NCBI GenBank assembly: GCA_016185245.1
Contig: JACPNZ010000009.1
Coordinates: forward strand, 124,001-188,000
Length of the DNA: 64,000 nucleotides
Source: Hyphomicrobiales bacterium
Lineage (GTDB): Bacteria > Pseudomonadota > Alphaproteobacteria > Rhizobiales > Aestuariivirgaceae
Reading direction: 5' to 3'
Below the pieces are notes generated by a model. The model was not told where the DNA came from, did no database searches, and saw nothing but the letters and a program-made list of their open reading frames with translations. This document shows, one piece after another, positions 38,223 through 47,312 of this stretch; the stretch's first letter is position 1, and each line of letters opens with the position of its first letter. The position numbers and the translations under genes were made by a program.

Positions 38223-40346
38223 TTGTCGGCCAAGCCCGGCTCCGGCATCGGGGCACGAATGGGACCTTTCTCGAAACGCAAAAAGAGCAGCAAGGGGCGA
38301 GGCCGGCGGCCCCGGGTCGAGCCGCGCCTGTTTGCCGGCGAAGAACGCAGCCGGGCGGCGCCGCGCCAGCCGGCGCGGCCGCGCCGCGGCATCAAAAGTT
38401 TCATCCTCGGCTGGACACTTAAGCTCGGACTGGCCGGCACTCTCATGCTTGCGCTCCTGTTCGGCTATATCTGGTTCTCCCTCGACCAGAAAGGGCTCCT
38501 CAAGATTCCCGACCGCGAGCCCGGCGTCATGGTGCTCGCCGCCGACGGCACCAGGCTCGCCGAACAGGGCTCCTTCTTCGGCGACGACGTGCGCCTGGCC
38601 GAACTTCCCGATTATGTCCCCAATGCCATCATCGCCATCGAAGACCGCCGCTTCTATCTGCATTACGGCGTCGATCCGATCGGCCTCACCCGGGCGATCG
38701 TCACCAATTTCCGCTCCGGCCGTCTGGTGCAGGGCGGCTCCACCCTCACCCAGCAGTTGGCCAAGAACCTGTTTCTGACGCCGGAGCGCACCCTCGAACG
38801 CAAGCTGCAGGAAGTGGTTCTGGCGGTGTGGCTCGAGACCCGCTATTCCAAGGCGGAAATCCTCCAGCTCTATCTCAACCGCGTCTATTTCGGCGGTGGT
38901 GCCGTGGGGATCGAGAAGGCGGCCGAGGCCTATTATCGCAAGCCGGCCCGCGAGCTCACCATCGCCGAGGCGGCCACGCTTGCCGGCCTCCTCAAGGCGC
39001 CCACCAGCTACAGCCCGGTGCTCCATCCCGAGGCTGCCGCCGAACGCATGCGGCTGGTCCTCAACAGCATGGTCGATACCGGCGCCATCACGCCTGAGGA
39101 AGCCCAGAACGCCATCGATGCGCCGGCCGCCGTGGTTGCCTCCGACTATGTTCCCGCCACCCAGTACATCCTCGACTGGGTGAGCGAGCAGCTTCCCGAC
39201 CTGGTCAAAGACAATTCCCAGTCGATCGTGGTCGAGACCACCATCGATCCCGCGCTGCAAGCCAATGCCGAGAAGTCGCTGCGCAAGCGCCTCAATACGG
39301 AAGGCGCCAAGCTCGGCGCCAGCCAGGGCGCCTTCGTGGCGCTGGATACCTCCGGCGCCATCAAGGCCATGGTCGGCGGCAAGTCCTACCGGCGCAGCCA
39401 GTTCAACCGGGTGAGCAAGGCGAAACGCCAGCCGGGCTCGGCCTTCAAGCCGTTCCTCTATCTCGCGGCACTCGAAAAGGGCTTCACCCCCGACTCGGTC
39501 GAGGTCGACGGGCCGGTGACGATCGGTGGCTGGTCGCCGGAAAACTACAAGCAGAAATACCTGGGCCCGGTGACGCTCAGAACCGCACTCGCCATGTCGC
39601 TCAACACCGTCGCCGTCCGGCTGATTGCCAAGGTGGGGCCCGCCGCGGTGGCGGGCGTGGCCCGCCGGCTCGGCATCGTCTCGGCCCTCGGCCAGGACGA
39701 TTCGCTGGCGCTCGGCACCTCCGTGGTGACACCTCTCGAACTCACCTCGGCCTTCGTGCCCTTCGCCAATGGCGGCCGGCCGGTCGTGCCCTACGCCATC
39801 ACCCGCATCACCGCCCGCGACGGCCGTGTGCTCTATCAGCGGAGCGGCAGCGGCTTCGATACGGCGATCGCTCCCGGCGATCTCGGCGACATGAACGACA
39901 TGCTGCGCGCCGTGGTCACCGAGGGGACGGCGCGCAAGGCGCAGTTCGGCGACTTCATGATCGCCGGCAAGAACGGCACCAGCCAGGACTATCGCGATGC
40001 CTGGTTCATCGGCTACACCAGCTACCTGGTCGCCGGGGTGTGGGTCGGCAATGACGACAATTCGCCGACCCTCAAGGTGACCGGCGGCTTGATCCCGGCG
40101 GAAATCTGGCGCGACGCCATGGAGCCGGCCCACGCCGGCCTGGTGCCGGAACCCTTGCCCGGCGGCGCGACCCGCTACAGCAATGTTACCCAACTCCCGG
40201 GCGAAGACGGCAGGTCGGTTTCGCCAAGCCAGGAAAGCGGTTTCTTTGAGGATCTGGGCAATCTGTTCCGCAGCAGCGGGGCCGATGACGGCCAGGGCAA
40301 TAGCCCCACGGCGTTCCAGCGCATGAAGCAGCCCCGCGATAAATGA
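38223..40346 (+). CDS. Class A penicillin-binding protein (PBP1-type, GT51 plus transpeptidase)
   Basis: About 707 residues: basic cytoplasmic tail, membrane anchor (LGLAGTLMLALLFGYIWFSL), GT51 glycosyltransferase (IIAIEDRRFYLHYGVD, GGSTLTQQLAKNLFL, LYLNRVYFGGGAVGIEKAA) and transpeptidase. The transpeptidase has SAFK at 406-409 (nucleophile S406) and SLN at 459-461. The third motif reads KNG at 583-585 (GKNGTSQDYRDAWFIGYT) instead of the usual KTG or KSG. The enzyme polymerises and cross-links peptidoglycan. The start may be TTG 38223 or ATG 38259; neither has a strong ribosome-binding site. Confidence 0.93.
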   Translation: MSAKPGSGIGARMGPFSKRKKSSKGRGRRPRVEPRLFAGEERSRAAPRQPARPRRGIKSFILGWTLKLGLAGTLMLALLFGYIWFSLDQKGLLKIPDREPGVMVLAADGTRLAEQGSFFGDDVRLAELPDYVPNAIIAIEDRRFYLHYGVDPIGLTRAIVTNFRSGRLVQGGSTLTQQLAKNLFLTPERTLERKLQEVVLAVWLETRYSKAEILQLYLNRVYFGGGAVGIEKAAEAYYRKPARELTIAEAATLAGLLKAPTSYSPVLHPEAAAERMRLVLNSMVDTGAITPEEAQNAIDAPAAVVASDYVPATQYILDWVSEQLPDLVKDNSQSIVVETTIDPALQANAEKSLRKRLNTEGAKLGASQGAFVALDTSGAIKAMVGGKSYRRSQFNRVSKAKRQPGSAFKPFLYLAALEKGFTPDSVEVDGPVTIGGWSPENYKQKYLGPVTLRTALAMSLNTVAVRLIAKVGPAAVAGVARRLGIVSALGQDDSLALGTSVVTPLELTSAFVPFANGGRPVVPYAITRITARDGRVLYQRSGSGFDTAIAPGDLGDMNDMLRAVVTEGTARKAQFGDFMIAGKNGTSQDYRDAWFIGYTSYLVAGVWVGNDDNSPTLKVTGGLIPAEIWRDAMEPAHAGLVPEPLPGGATRYSNVTQLPGEDGRSVSPSQESGFFEDLGNLFRSSGADDGQGNSPTAFQRMKQPRDK

Positions 40347-41096
40347 TCAGGTAACGACCCGGTGCACGCTCTGGCCATGGAGCTTGAGCCATTTCTTAGC
40401 GCGCGAGGCTTCCGGACAGTGGGTGAGCACCATGCGCCAGAAGGCCGGACCGTGGTTGAGATGCCTGAGGTGGGCAACCTCGTGGGCCGCCACATAGTCG
40501 AGAACATAGGCGGGCGCCAGGATCAGCCGCCAGGAATAGGAGAGATCGCCCGAAGCCGAGCACGAGCCCCAGCGGCTTCTCTGGTCGCGGATGCTCAGCC
40601 GGCGATACTTCACTTGCATGGCTTCGGCATATTTGCGCGAAGCGCGCGACAGTTCGGCGCGCGCCGCCGTCTTCAGCCAGTCGAGCAGGCGCCGCGCAAC
40701 GTGCTCGGGCGAACCTGCAACATGGATGAGGCTCGCCCCGGGGTCGGCGACGACCGTGCCGCGGCGCGAGGCGACATGGCGGATTTCATGGTCGAGCCCA
40801 CGCAGCGGAATGACCTGGCCGGGGGCCAGGCGGATCGTTTCGCCGCGCTGGCCGAGGTGTTCGGCGAGCCAGATCTCGGAGCGGCGTACGAAATCCAGCG
40901 CCTGATTGCGGGAAACGCCCTTGGGCACCGTTACCAGGGCCGCCGTGCCGTCGGAACTCAAGCGCAGCACCAGCCGCCTGGCCCCGGCATGGCGGCGGAA
41001 CCGGACGGCGATCGCGGTCCCGGCAATCGCCAGCAGGGCCGGATCGAGCGATTTCGGCGACCACACCCGGGCAAAACGGCCGAGCCCGCCCGCCAT
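40347..41096 (-). CDS. YgjP-like zinc metallopeptidase (M48/DUF45)
   Basis: 249 residues. The zinc motif HEVAH is at 205-209, with a further ligand in NHGPAFW (H215). The DUF45 pattern RWGSCSASGDLSYSWRL precedes it. The family includes SprT-like and YgjP proteins whose substrates are unknown. ATG 41096 overlaps the PhaZ stop as TGATG, so it is translationally coupled to the PHB depolymerase. No signal peptide; cytoplasmic. Confidence 0.9.
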   Translation of the reverse strand: MAGGLGRFARVWSPKSLDPALLAIAGTAIAVRFRRHAGARRLVLRLSSDGTAALVTVPKGVSRNQALDFVRRSEIWLAEHLGQRGETIRLAPGQVIPLRGLDHEIRHVASRRGTVVADPGASLIHVAGSPEHVARRLLDWLKTAARAELSRASRKYAEAMQVKYRRLSIRDQRSRWGSCSASGDLSYSWRLILAPAYVLDYVAAHEVAHLRHLNHGPAFWRMVLTHCPEASRAKKWLKLHGQSVHRVVT

Positions 41097-42322
41097 CAGG
41101 CGCTGGCGTTGATAAAGGAAACGATGCGCGGCACGATCTCGCGGCGGAAACGGGTGCCGTTGAACACGCCATAATGGCCGACGCCCATCTGCAAGTGGTG
41201 CTGCTTCTTCGCCGCCGGCAGGGCGGTGCACAGATCGTGGGCCGCCCCGGTCTGGCCGACGCCGGAAATATCGTCGCGCTCGCCCTCGACCGTCATCAGC
41301 GCCGTTCTGGTGATCGCGGCGGGATCGACCCGGCGGTTGCGATGGGTGAAGGTGCCGCGCGGCAGATCGTGATTGACGAAGACTTTCTCCACCGTCTGCA
41401 GATAGAACTCGGCGGTCAGATCCATCACCGACATGTATTCGTCATAGAAGTCGCGGTGCTTCTCGGCCGAATCGCCGTCGCCCTCGACCAGATGCCAGAA
41501 CAGTTCCCGGTGGGCATCGATATGACGATCGAGATTCATCGTCATGAAGCCGCCGAGCTGCAAGAAGCCCGGATAGACATGGCGCATGGCGCCGGCATGG
41601 GGCATCGGCACCTGCATGATGACGCCGCGGCGGAACCAGTCCGCACCCCTTTCCTCGGCCATGCGATTGACCTGTGTCGGGTTGCGGCGGGTATCGATGG
41701 GGCCGCCCATCAGGATCATGCTGCGCGGCGTGGCACGATCCTTGGCGGCGTTCATCAGCGACACGGCGGCCAGCACCGGAACCGAAGGCTGGCACACCGC
41801 CATGACGTTGGTGCCCGGTCCCAGGAACTGCAGCATCTCGATCACATAATCGATGTAGTCGTCGAGATCGAAGGGACCGCGGGCCAGCGGCACGGTGCGG
41901 GCGTCGGCCCAATCGGTGATGTAGACGTCGCAATGGGGCAGCATGGCTTCGACCGTGCCGCGCAACAGTGTGGCGTAGTGGCCGGACATCGGCGCCACGA
42001 TAAGGAGTTTCGGCTGGGCCGGCGCGCCCGCGGCGCGGTCCTTGCGGAAGTGGAGCAGGCTGCAGAAGGTCTTCTGCAGCGCCACCGTCTCGGCGACCGG
42101 CACCAGATCGTCGCCGTCGATGGTGTCGGTGATACCGAAACTGGGCTTGCCGTAGCGCCTGGTGCCGCGCTCGAACATTTCCAGCGACGCGGCAACCGAG
42201 CGGGCCAGCTGGGTGCCGGCCAGCGGATTTTGCGGGCTGGTCCAGAACGACAGTCCGGCGTCGGCAGCGGCCCGCAACGGCGCCAGGACTGCGTGGTTCA
42301 TCTCAAAGAGATAGTACAGCAT
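41096..42322 (-). CDS. phaZ: Intracellular polyhydroxybutyrate depolymerase PhaZ
   Basis: About 408 residues. It mobilises stored PHB. The nucleophile is probably C177 in AVCQPSVPVLAA, which occupies the lipase-box position as in alphaproteobacterial and Ralstonia-type intracellular PhaZ. FWTSPQNPLAGTQLARSVAA and the C-terminal GVGHYGVFNGTRFRREIVP (catalytic His) are characteristic. ATG 42322 (MLYYLFEMNHA) is the family's normal N terminus; the frame is open further upstream. It implies that the host accumulates PHB alongside glycogen. Confidence 0.95.
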   Translation of the reverse strand: MLYYLFEMNHAVLAPLRAAADAGLSFWTSPQNPLAGTQLARSVAASLEMFERGTRRYGKPSFGITDTIDGDDLVPVAETVALQKTFCSLLHFRKDRAAGAPAQPKLLIVAPMSGHYATLLRGTVEAMLPHCDVYITDWADARTVPLARGPFDLDDYIDYVIEMLQFLGPGTNVMAVCQPSVPVLAAVSLMNAAKDRATPRSMILMGGPIDTRRNPTQVNRMAEERGADWFRRGVIMQVPMPHAGAMRHVYPGFLQLGGFMTMNLDRHIDAHRELFWHLVEGDGDSAEKHRDFYDEYMSVMDLTAEFYLQTVEKVFVNHDLPRGTFTHRNRRVDPAAITRTALMTVEGERDDISGVGQTGAAHDLCTALPAAKKQHHLQMGVGHYGVFNGTRFRREIVPRIVSFINASA

Positions 42323-42412
42323 TCCGACTCGACCCCAACCGCCCCATTTTGCGACACAAAGGTAACTACTCCGTAAACGGACGGCAACCAATCTATTCAG
42401 GCTGCCTAAAGA

Positions 42413-43015
42413 TTAACCAGACATCGCTACGGCAAGTTCCTTGGCCAGTTTGCCGGTGTCGGTCGAATAGGTGAAGAACTTCACGAAGCTGCCGTCGGGG
42501 GCCATGAGATAGATAATGCTCGAATGGTCCATCGCGTAGGTCTTGGCCCCGCCCTGGTCGACCTTGCGGTAATAGACCCGGTAGGCCTTGGCCGCCGCGG
42601 CAACGTCCTCGGCACTACCGGTCAGGCCGACCAGCCCGGCACCGAAATTTCCGACATAGGCCTTGAGTGTTGCCGGCGAATCACGTTCCGGGTCGATGGT
42701 AACAAAGATCGGCTGTATAGCCCGGCTCTTTTCACCCATGGCCTCGACCGCCTGGGTCATCACCTGCAGTTCGGCCGGGCAGACGTCGGGGCAAGAGGTG
42801 TAGCCGAAGAACACCAGCATGTAGCGGCCGCGAAAGTCTTTCTCGGTCACCCGCTTGCCGTCCTGGTCGACCAGACTGAAGGGACCGCCGACATCGGCCA
42901 CGCCGATGCTCACCGGGACACGGCCGGTCAAACCCGACAGATAGGCCGCCATCCCAAGTAGGGCGGCCATCGCCAGTATGGCGGCGGCGAGCAGAGCAGT
43001 GCGGCGCGACGGCAT
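42413..43015 (-). CDS. senC: SCO/SenC-family copper chaperone (PrrC-like)
   Basis: 200 residues: membrane anchor (ALLAAAILAMAALLGMAAYL) and a periplasmic thioredoxin-like domain with the copper motif SCPDVCP (C75, C79) and the distal His in YAMDHSSI. SCO proteins deliver copper to the CuA or CuB centre of cytochrome oxidases or act as thiol reductants. In Rhodobacter prrC/senC sits between regB and regA; here it is divergent from regB with 79 bases between, preserving the functional link with redox signalling. Confidence 0.93.
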   Translation of the reverse strand: MPSRRTALLAAAILAMAALLGMAAYLSGLTGRVPVSIGVADVGGPFSLVDQDGKRVTEKDFRGRYMLVFFGYTSCPDVCPAELQVMTQAVEAMGEKSRAIQPIFVTIDPERDSPATLKAYVGNFGAGLVGLTGSAEDVAAAAKAYRVYYRKVDQGGAKTYAMDHSSIIYLMAPDGSFVKFFTYSTDTGKLAKELAVAMSG

Positions 43016-43094
43016 TGCGAGTATCTTTCATTTTGCCGTGACATAGGCCTAATCTGGGGCGCCTTCAACGCAAGGCTGCCACGCAAAAACGCAT

Positions 43095-44435
43095 ATGTCA
43101 TCTCTCTCCATGGACGGCCTGGTGAAACCCCGCAGCGACGGCGAGCTCGGCGTCTTGCGGCTGCGCACCCTGGTTAGGCTGCGCTGGCTTGCCGTCGCCG
43201 GTCAGACCGCGGCGGTGATCGGCGTCTACGCGCTCCTCGGCTTTCCGCTGCCCATCGGCCTTAGCCTTGCGGCAATAGCACTCAGCGCCTGGCTCAACAT
43301 CTTCCTCACCATCCGTTGGCGGAGGACCGTCCGGCTGCGGCCGGCACAGGCCGGCATCCTGCTCGCCTATGATGTGCTGCAGCTTGCCGTCCTGCTCTAT
43401 CTTACCGGCGGCCTGGAAAACCCCTTCTCTTTCCTGTTCCTGGTGCCGGTGACGATTTCGGCCACCTCGCTGCCGCTCAAATGGACTCTCGGGCTGGGGG
43501 CCGCCGCCTTCTTCTTCGCCACGGTGCTGGCGCGCTACCACCTGCCGCTGCCGTGGACTCCCGGCGCGCCCCTCTTCCTGCCCGATGTCTATATCGCCGG
43601 CATGTGGGTGGCGATCCTGTGCGGTGTGGTGTTCTCGGCCTTTTACGCGCGGCGCATCACCGAAGAGGCGCGGCAGATGTCGACGGCTTTGTCGGCGGCC
43701 GAGATGGTGCTGGCCCGCGAGCAGCGGCTGTCGGCGCTCGACGGTCTCGCCGCCGCCGCCGCCCACGAGCTGGGAACCCCGCTCGCCACCATTGCGCTGG
43801 TGGCCAAGGAACTGAAGCGCGAGCTGCCGCCGGGCGCTCCGCACGGCGACGACATCGACCTCCTGATCAGCCAGGCCGGGCGCTGCCGCGAGATTCTGGC
43901 GCGGCTCGCCAACCGCGAATCGGAGACCGACGAGGTCTACCAGCGCACCAAGATGCTAGTGATGATCGAGGACCTGGTGGCACCCTTGCGCGGCGCCGAC
44001 ATCGACATCGCGGTCAGCGACAATGGCGCCAGCTCTGCGGCTCCCGAACCGGTGTTCCGGCGCAATCCGGCGATTGCCTATGGCCTCGGCAATCTCCTGG
44101 AGAATGCCGTCGATTTCGCCGAGAAGCGGGTCGAGATCGAGGCCCGCTGGACGCCGGCGACGGTTGCCATCACGGTGGGCGACGACGGCCCGGGCTTCCA
44201 CCAGGCGATCTTCGACCGTCTCGGCGATCCCTTCGTTACGACGAGGCCCGGCTATGGTGCCGAGAACGACAATGCCGGCGGCCACGAAGGCATGGGGCTC
44301 GGTTTCTTCATCGCCAAGACCCTGCTCGAGCGTTCGGGCGCCGCCGTCTTGCTCGCCAACCGGCCGGCCCCCGGTCACGGGGCGGTGGTGCAAGTGGTCT
44401 GGCCGCGGCCTGCTGTCGATGTCGGCAAAGGTTGA
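43095..44435 (+). CDS. regB: Redox-sensing histidine kinase RegB (PrrB/ActS)
   Basis: 446 residues, about six N-terminal membrane helices. The quinone-sensing heptapeptide GGLENPF is at 105-111. The phosphorylated His is H224 in AAAHELGTPLATIAL, and the redox-active Cys equivalent to RegB Cys265 is C264 in GRCREIL. The ATPase lid has NLLENAVDFA, DDGPGF and GLGFFIAKTLLERSG. It phosphorylates RegA when the quinone pool is reduced, controlling respiration, nitrogen and carbon fixation or PHB genes. It is followed 57 bases later by regA. Confidence 0.95.
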   Translation: MSSLSMDGLVKPRSDGELGVLRLRTLVRLRWLAVAGQTAAVIGVYALLGFPLPIGLSLAAIALSAWLNIFLTIRWRRTVRLRPAQAGILLAYDVLQLAVLLYLTGGLENPFSFLFLVPVTISATSLPLKWTLGLGAAAFFFATVLARYHLPLPWTPGAPLFLPDVYIAGMWVAILCGVVFSAFYARRITEEARQMSTALSAAEMVLAREQRLSALDGLAAAAAHELGTPLATIALVAKELKRELPPGAPHGDDIDLLISQAGRCREILARLANRESETDEVYQRTKMLVMIEDLVAPLRGADIDIAVSDNGASSAAPEPVFRRNPAIAYGLGNLLENAVDFAEKRVEIEARWTPATVAITVGDDGPGFHQAIFDRLGDPFVTTRPGYGAENDNAGGHEGMGLGFFIAKTLLERSGAAVLLANRPAPGHGAVVQVVWPRPAVDVGKG

Positions 44436-44492
44436 ACCGCCGCCGCGACCGGTCTAGAGCTTATTCCGTATGGGAACGAGTGCCGCAACCCG

Positions 44493-45038
44493 ATGACCGC
44501 GATCAATTTGCCGCCCGACAAGACGCTGCTGCTTGTCGATGACGACAAGCCGTTTCTGACCCGGCTGGCCCGTGCCATGGAGGCCCGCGGCTTCGAGGTA
44601 CGCATGGCCGAGTCGGTGGCCGAAGGTGTGATCCAGGTGAAGAAGGAAGCCCCTGGCTACGCCGTGGTCGACCTCCGGCTCGCCGACGGCAACGGCCTCG
44701 ACGTGATCGAGGCCTTGCATCATGCCAGGCCCGAGGCCCGCGTCGTGGTGCTCACGGGCTACGGCAACATCGCCACGGCGGTGACCGCGGTCAAGCTCGG
44801 CGCCATCGACTATCTGGCCAAGCCCGCCGACGCCGACGCGGTCTACGGCGCCTTGATTGGCGACGGCGACAGCCGGGCGGCACTCCCCGACAATCCCATG
44901 TCGGCCGACCGGGTGCGCTGGGAACACATCCAGCGGGTCTACGAGCTGTGCAACCGCAATGTCTCGGAAACCGCCCGCCGCCTCAACATGCACCGCCGCA
45001 CCCTGCAGCGCATCCTCGCCAAGCGCGCCCCGAAGTAA
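44493..45038 (+). CDS. regA: Response regulator RegA (PrrA/ActR)
   Basis: 181 residues. The receiver has the phospho-acceptor D60 in VVDLRLADG, the conserved LTGYGNIATA and the AKPAD lysine. A short Pro-poor linker joins a Fis-type helix-turn-helix (NVSETARRLNMHRRTLQRILAKR), which is almost invariant in this family. ATG 44493 follows GGGAACGAG. Its stop codon directly abuts the stop of the convergent nucleotidase gene with no intervening base. Confidence 0.96.
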   Translation: MTAINLPPDKTLLLVDDDKPFLTRLARAMEARGFEVRMAESVAEGVIQVKKEAPGYAVVDLRLADGNGLDVIEALHHARPEARVVVLTGYGNIATAVTAVKLGAIDYLAKPADADAVYGALIGDGDSRAALPDNPMSADRVRWEHIQRVYELCNRNVSETARRLNMHRRTLQRILAKRAPK

Positions 45039-45728
45039 CTACCGCGGCCGCTCCGCCAGGCCCGCCAGGAACCCCGGCAGATCGTCGGTCAGGTGATGAA
45101 TATGGGGCTGCGCGATCCCGCCGGTCGCCTTGTTGAGATGCTCGGCGTCGCGATTTTCCGGTGCGACCACCAGCACCGTGGTCATGCCCAGCGCATGCGG
45201 CGCCTCGAGGTTGCGAGCGATGTCCTCGAACATCGCCGCGCTCTCCGGCCGGATGCCGGTGTCGCTGACGAACTTGCGGTAGGGCTCCATCTCGGGCTTG
45301 GGGATGAAATCCGAATGCACGATGTCGAAGATGTCGCCGAAATGGTGGGTGACGCCCAATCGCGCCAGCACCTTTTCGGCATGCGCCACGGTGCCATTGG
45401 TGAAAATGAGCTTGCGGCCGGGAAGCCCATGCAGTGCCGCATCGAGCCGGGGATCGGCGGGCACCGGCGAGTGGTCGATATCGTGCACATAGTCGAGAAA
45501 GCCGTCGGGGTTGACGCCATGCTCGACCATCAAGCCGCGCAGCGTCGTGCCATACTCGTAGAAGAGCCGCTTCTGGCGCAGCTTGGCCTCGGCAAAATCG
45601 ACCTTGAGGAGGCTTGCCACGAACTCGCCCATCTTCACGTCGATCTGGTCGAACAGGCGGCAGGAGGCGGGATAGAGTGTGTTGTCGAGGTCGAAGACCC
45701 AGGTGTCGACGTGGGCGAAGCCCTTCAT
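45039..45728 (-). CDS. HAD-family pyrimidine 5'-nucleotidase
   Basis: 229 residues, HAD subfamily IA. Motif [12 protein letters not shown], motif [14 protein letters not shown], the Lys in [10 protein letters not shown] and motif [17 protein letters not shown] are all visible. It resembles the Sdt1/pyrimidine 5'-nucleotidase group, which dephosphorylates UMP, CMP or related monophosphates. It overlaps argB by ATGA and so is the last gene of the rpmH-to-argB strand. Such argB-adjacent HAD genes are common in Hyphomicrobiales (recalled, not checked). Confidence 0.9.
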   Translation of the reverse strand: MKGFAHVDTWVFDLDNTLYPASCRLFDQIDVKMGEFVASLLKVDFAEAKLRQKRLFYEYGTTLRGLMVEHGVNPDGFLDYVHDIDHSPVPADPRLDAALHGLPGRKLIFTNGTVAHAEKVLARLGVTHHFGDIFDIVHSDFIPKPEMEPYRKFVSDTGIRPESAAMFEDIARNLEAPHALGMTTVLVVAPENRDAEHLNKATGGIAQPHIHHLTDDLPGFLAGLAERPR

Positions 45729-46621
45729 ACGCCGGTCCGCGACACGCGCGTACCCACACCATGCGGGGTGAGGAGTTCGAGCAGCACCGAGTGCGGCACC
45801 CGGCCATCGAGGATGATGACGCCTTCGACGCCGGATTCGACCACGCTTGCGGCACTTTCCACCTTGGGGATCATGCCGCCGGTGATGGTGCCGTTGGCGA
45901 TGAGGCGGGCTATCTCGGAAATCTTCAGTTCACTGATCAGGTTCTTGTCCTTGTCGAGGACGCCGGCGACATCGGTGAGGAGCAAGAGGCGCTTGGCCTG
46001 CATGGCGGTGGCGATGGCGCCGGCGGCGGTATCGGCGTTGATATTGTAGGTCTCGCCCTCCCAGCCGGCAGCGATGGGGGCAATGACCGGAATGGCGTCG
46101 CTCCTGATGATCGTTTGCAGGATCTCGATATTGACCCTTGCCGGCTCGCCGACGAAGCCGAAGTCGATGGTCTCGGTCTTGCCGGATGCGGGATCGGTCT
46201 TCTTCTTGACGAAGCGCTCGGCCACCATCAGGTCGCCGTCCTTGCCGGAAATGCCGACGGCGCGGCCGCCGGCCCGCTGGATCGAGGCGACGATCGCCTT
46301 GTTGATCGAGCCGGCCAGCACCATCTCGACCACGCTCATGGTCTCGGCATCGGTCACCCTTAGCCCGTCGCGAAACTCCGCCTTGACCGCCAGCTTGTCG
46401 AGCATCTTGTTGATCTGCGGGCCGCCGCCATGCACCACCACGGGGTTGAGGCCGCACACCTTCAGCATCACCATGTCGCGGGCAAACTGCTGGGCGAGTT
46501 TGGGATCGACCATGGCGTGGCCGCCGTATTTCACCACGATGGTCTGGTCGTCATAGCGCTGCAGGAAGGGTAGCGCCTCGGACAGGATGCGGGCGGTCTC
46601 GCTGATCGGAAGGTCGGTCAT
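45725..46621 (-). CDS. argB: Acetylglutamate kinase ArgB
   Basis: 298 residues, amino-acid kinase fold. The second arginine-biosynthesis step phosphorylates N-acetylglutamate. VVKYGGHAM is the phosphate-binding Lys/Gly loop, VHGGGPQIN follows, and [11 protein letters not shown] and [12 protein letters not shown] line the ATP site. The N-terminal helix ([16 protein letters not shown]) suggests the hexameric, arginine-inhibited form. ATG 46621 was chosen over in-frame upstream codons because it gives the typical MTDLPISE-like start. Confidence 0.96.
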   Translation of the reverse strand: MTDLPISETARILSEALPFLQRYDDQTIVVKYGGHAMVDPKLAQQFARDMVMLKVCGLNPVVVHGGGPQINKMLDKLAVKAEFRDGLRVTDAETMSVVEMVLAGSINKAIVASIQRAGGRAVGISGKDGDLMVAERFVKKKTDPASGKTETIDFGFVGEPARVNIEILQTIIRSDAIPVIAPIAAGWEGETYNINADTAAGAIATAMQAKRLLLLTDVAGVLDKDKNLISELKISEIARLIANGTITGGMIPKVESAASVVESGVEGVIILDGRVPHSVLLELLTPHGVGTRVSRTGV

Positions 46622-46679
46622 GGGCGGGGTCCCGGTGTTTGGCCGCCTTATAGGCCATTGCCCGGCCTTGCCAAGAGCC

Positions 46680-47312
46680 TCACAACAGTCCGGCGATCTC
46701 GGCCCGCAGTTCCGGCAGGCCAGCGCCGTTCTCGCTCGATGTCGCATGAATGAGAGGAAAGGCCGCCGGCCGCTTGCGGGCCACGGCCTCGGTGGCGGCT
46801 CTGACCGTCTCGACCTCGCCCGGCTTCAGCTTGTCGATCTTGGTCAGCACCAGCTGGAAGGCGACGGCGCACTCGTCAAGCAGATCGAACATCTCCTCAT
46901 CGGCGGCAAGGACACCGTGGCGGGCATCGATCAGCACGAAGGCCCGGGTGAGGCCGGGTCGTCCGCGCAGATAGCCACGCAGCATCGACTGCCACTGCTT
47001 GACGTCCTTTTTCGCCGCCTTGGCATAGCCGTAGCCCGGCATGTCGATCAGGGTCAGTCGCTGGCCGATATCGAAGAAATTGAGTTCGCGGGTGCGGCCC
47101 GGCGTATTCGAGGCGCGGGCCAGACCATTCACTCCAGTGAGGGCGTTGATCAGCGACGACTTGCCGACATTGGAGCGGCCGGCGAAGGCGATCTCGACAC
47201 CCTTGACCGGCGGCAACTGGTCGAGTTTCGCGACCCCCAGCCGGAAACTATGCGGGCCGCCGAACAGTCTGCGCCCGGCATCGATCGCCTCGACCGCGAA
47301 GGCCTGGCTCAC
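46680..47312 (-). CDS. engB: Ribosome biogenesis GTPase YsxC/EngB
   Basis: 210 residues, TRAFAC GTPase. G1 [12 protein letters not shown]2 near [10 protein letters not shown]3 DMPGYGYA and G4 LTKIDKL are all present. It is needed for large-subunit assembly. The start is GTG 47312 in a GTGA overlap with yidC. This order, rpmH-rnpA-yidC-engB-argB, is conserved in Hyphomicrobiales. Confidence 0.95.
   Translation of the reverse strand: MSQAFAVEAIDAGRRLFGGPHSFRLGVAKLDQLPPVKGVEIAFAGRSNVGKSSLINALTGVNGLARASNTPGRTRELNFFDIGQRLTLIDMPGYGYAKAAKKDVKQWQSMLRGYLRGRPGLTRAFVLIDARHGVLAADEEMFDLLDECAVAFQLVLTKIDKLKPGEVETVRAATEAVARKRPAAFPLIHATSSENGAGLPELRAEIAGLL

Noticed and set aside
38220-40193. Long open frame antisense to the penicillin-binding protein (over 650 codons)
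   Set aside because: Antisense frames stay open in GC-rich coding DNA. The translation is rich in Gly, Ala, Arg, His and Asp with no domain pattern, and the sense strand encodes an evident enzyme.
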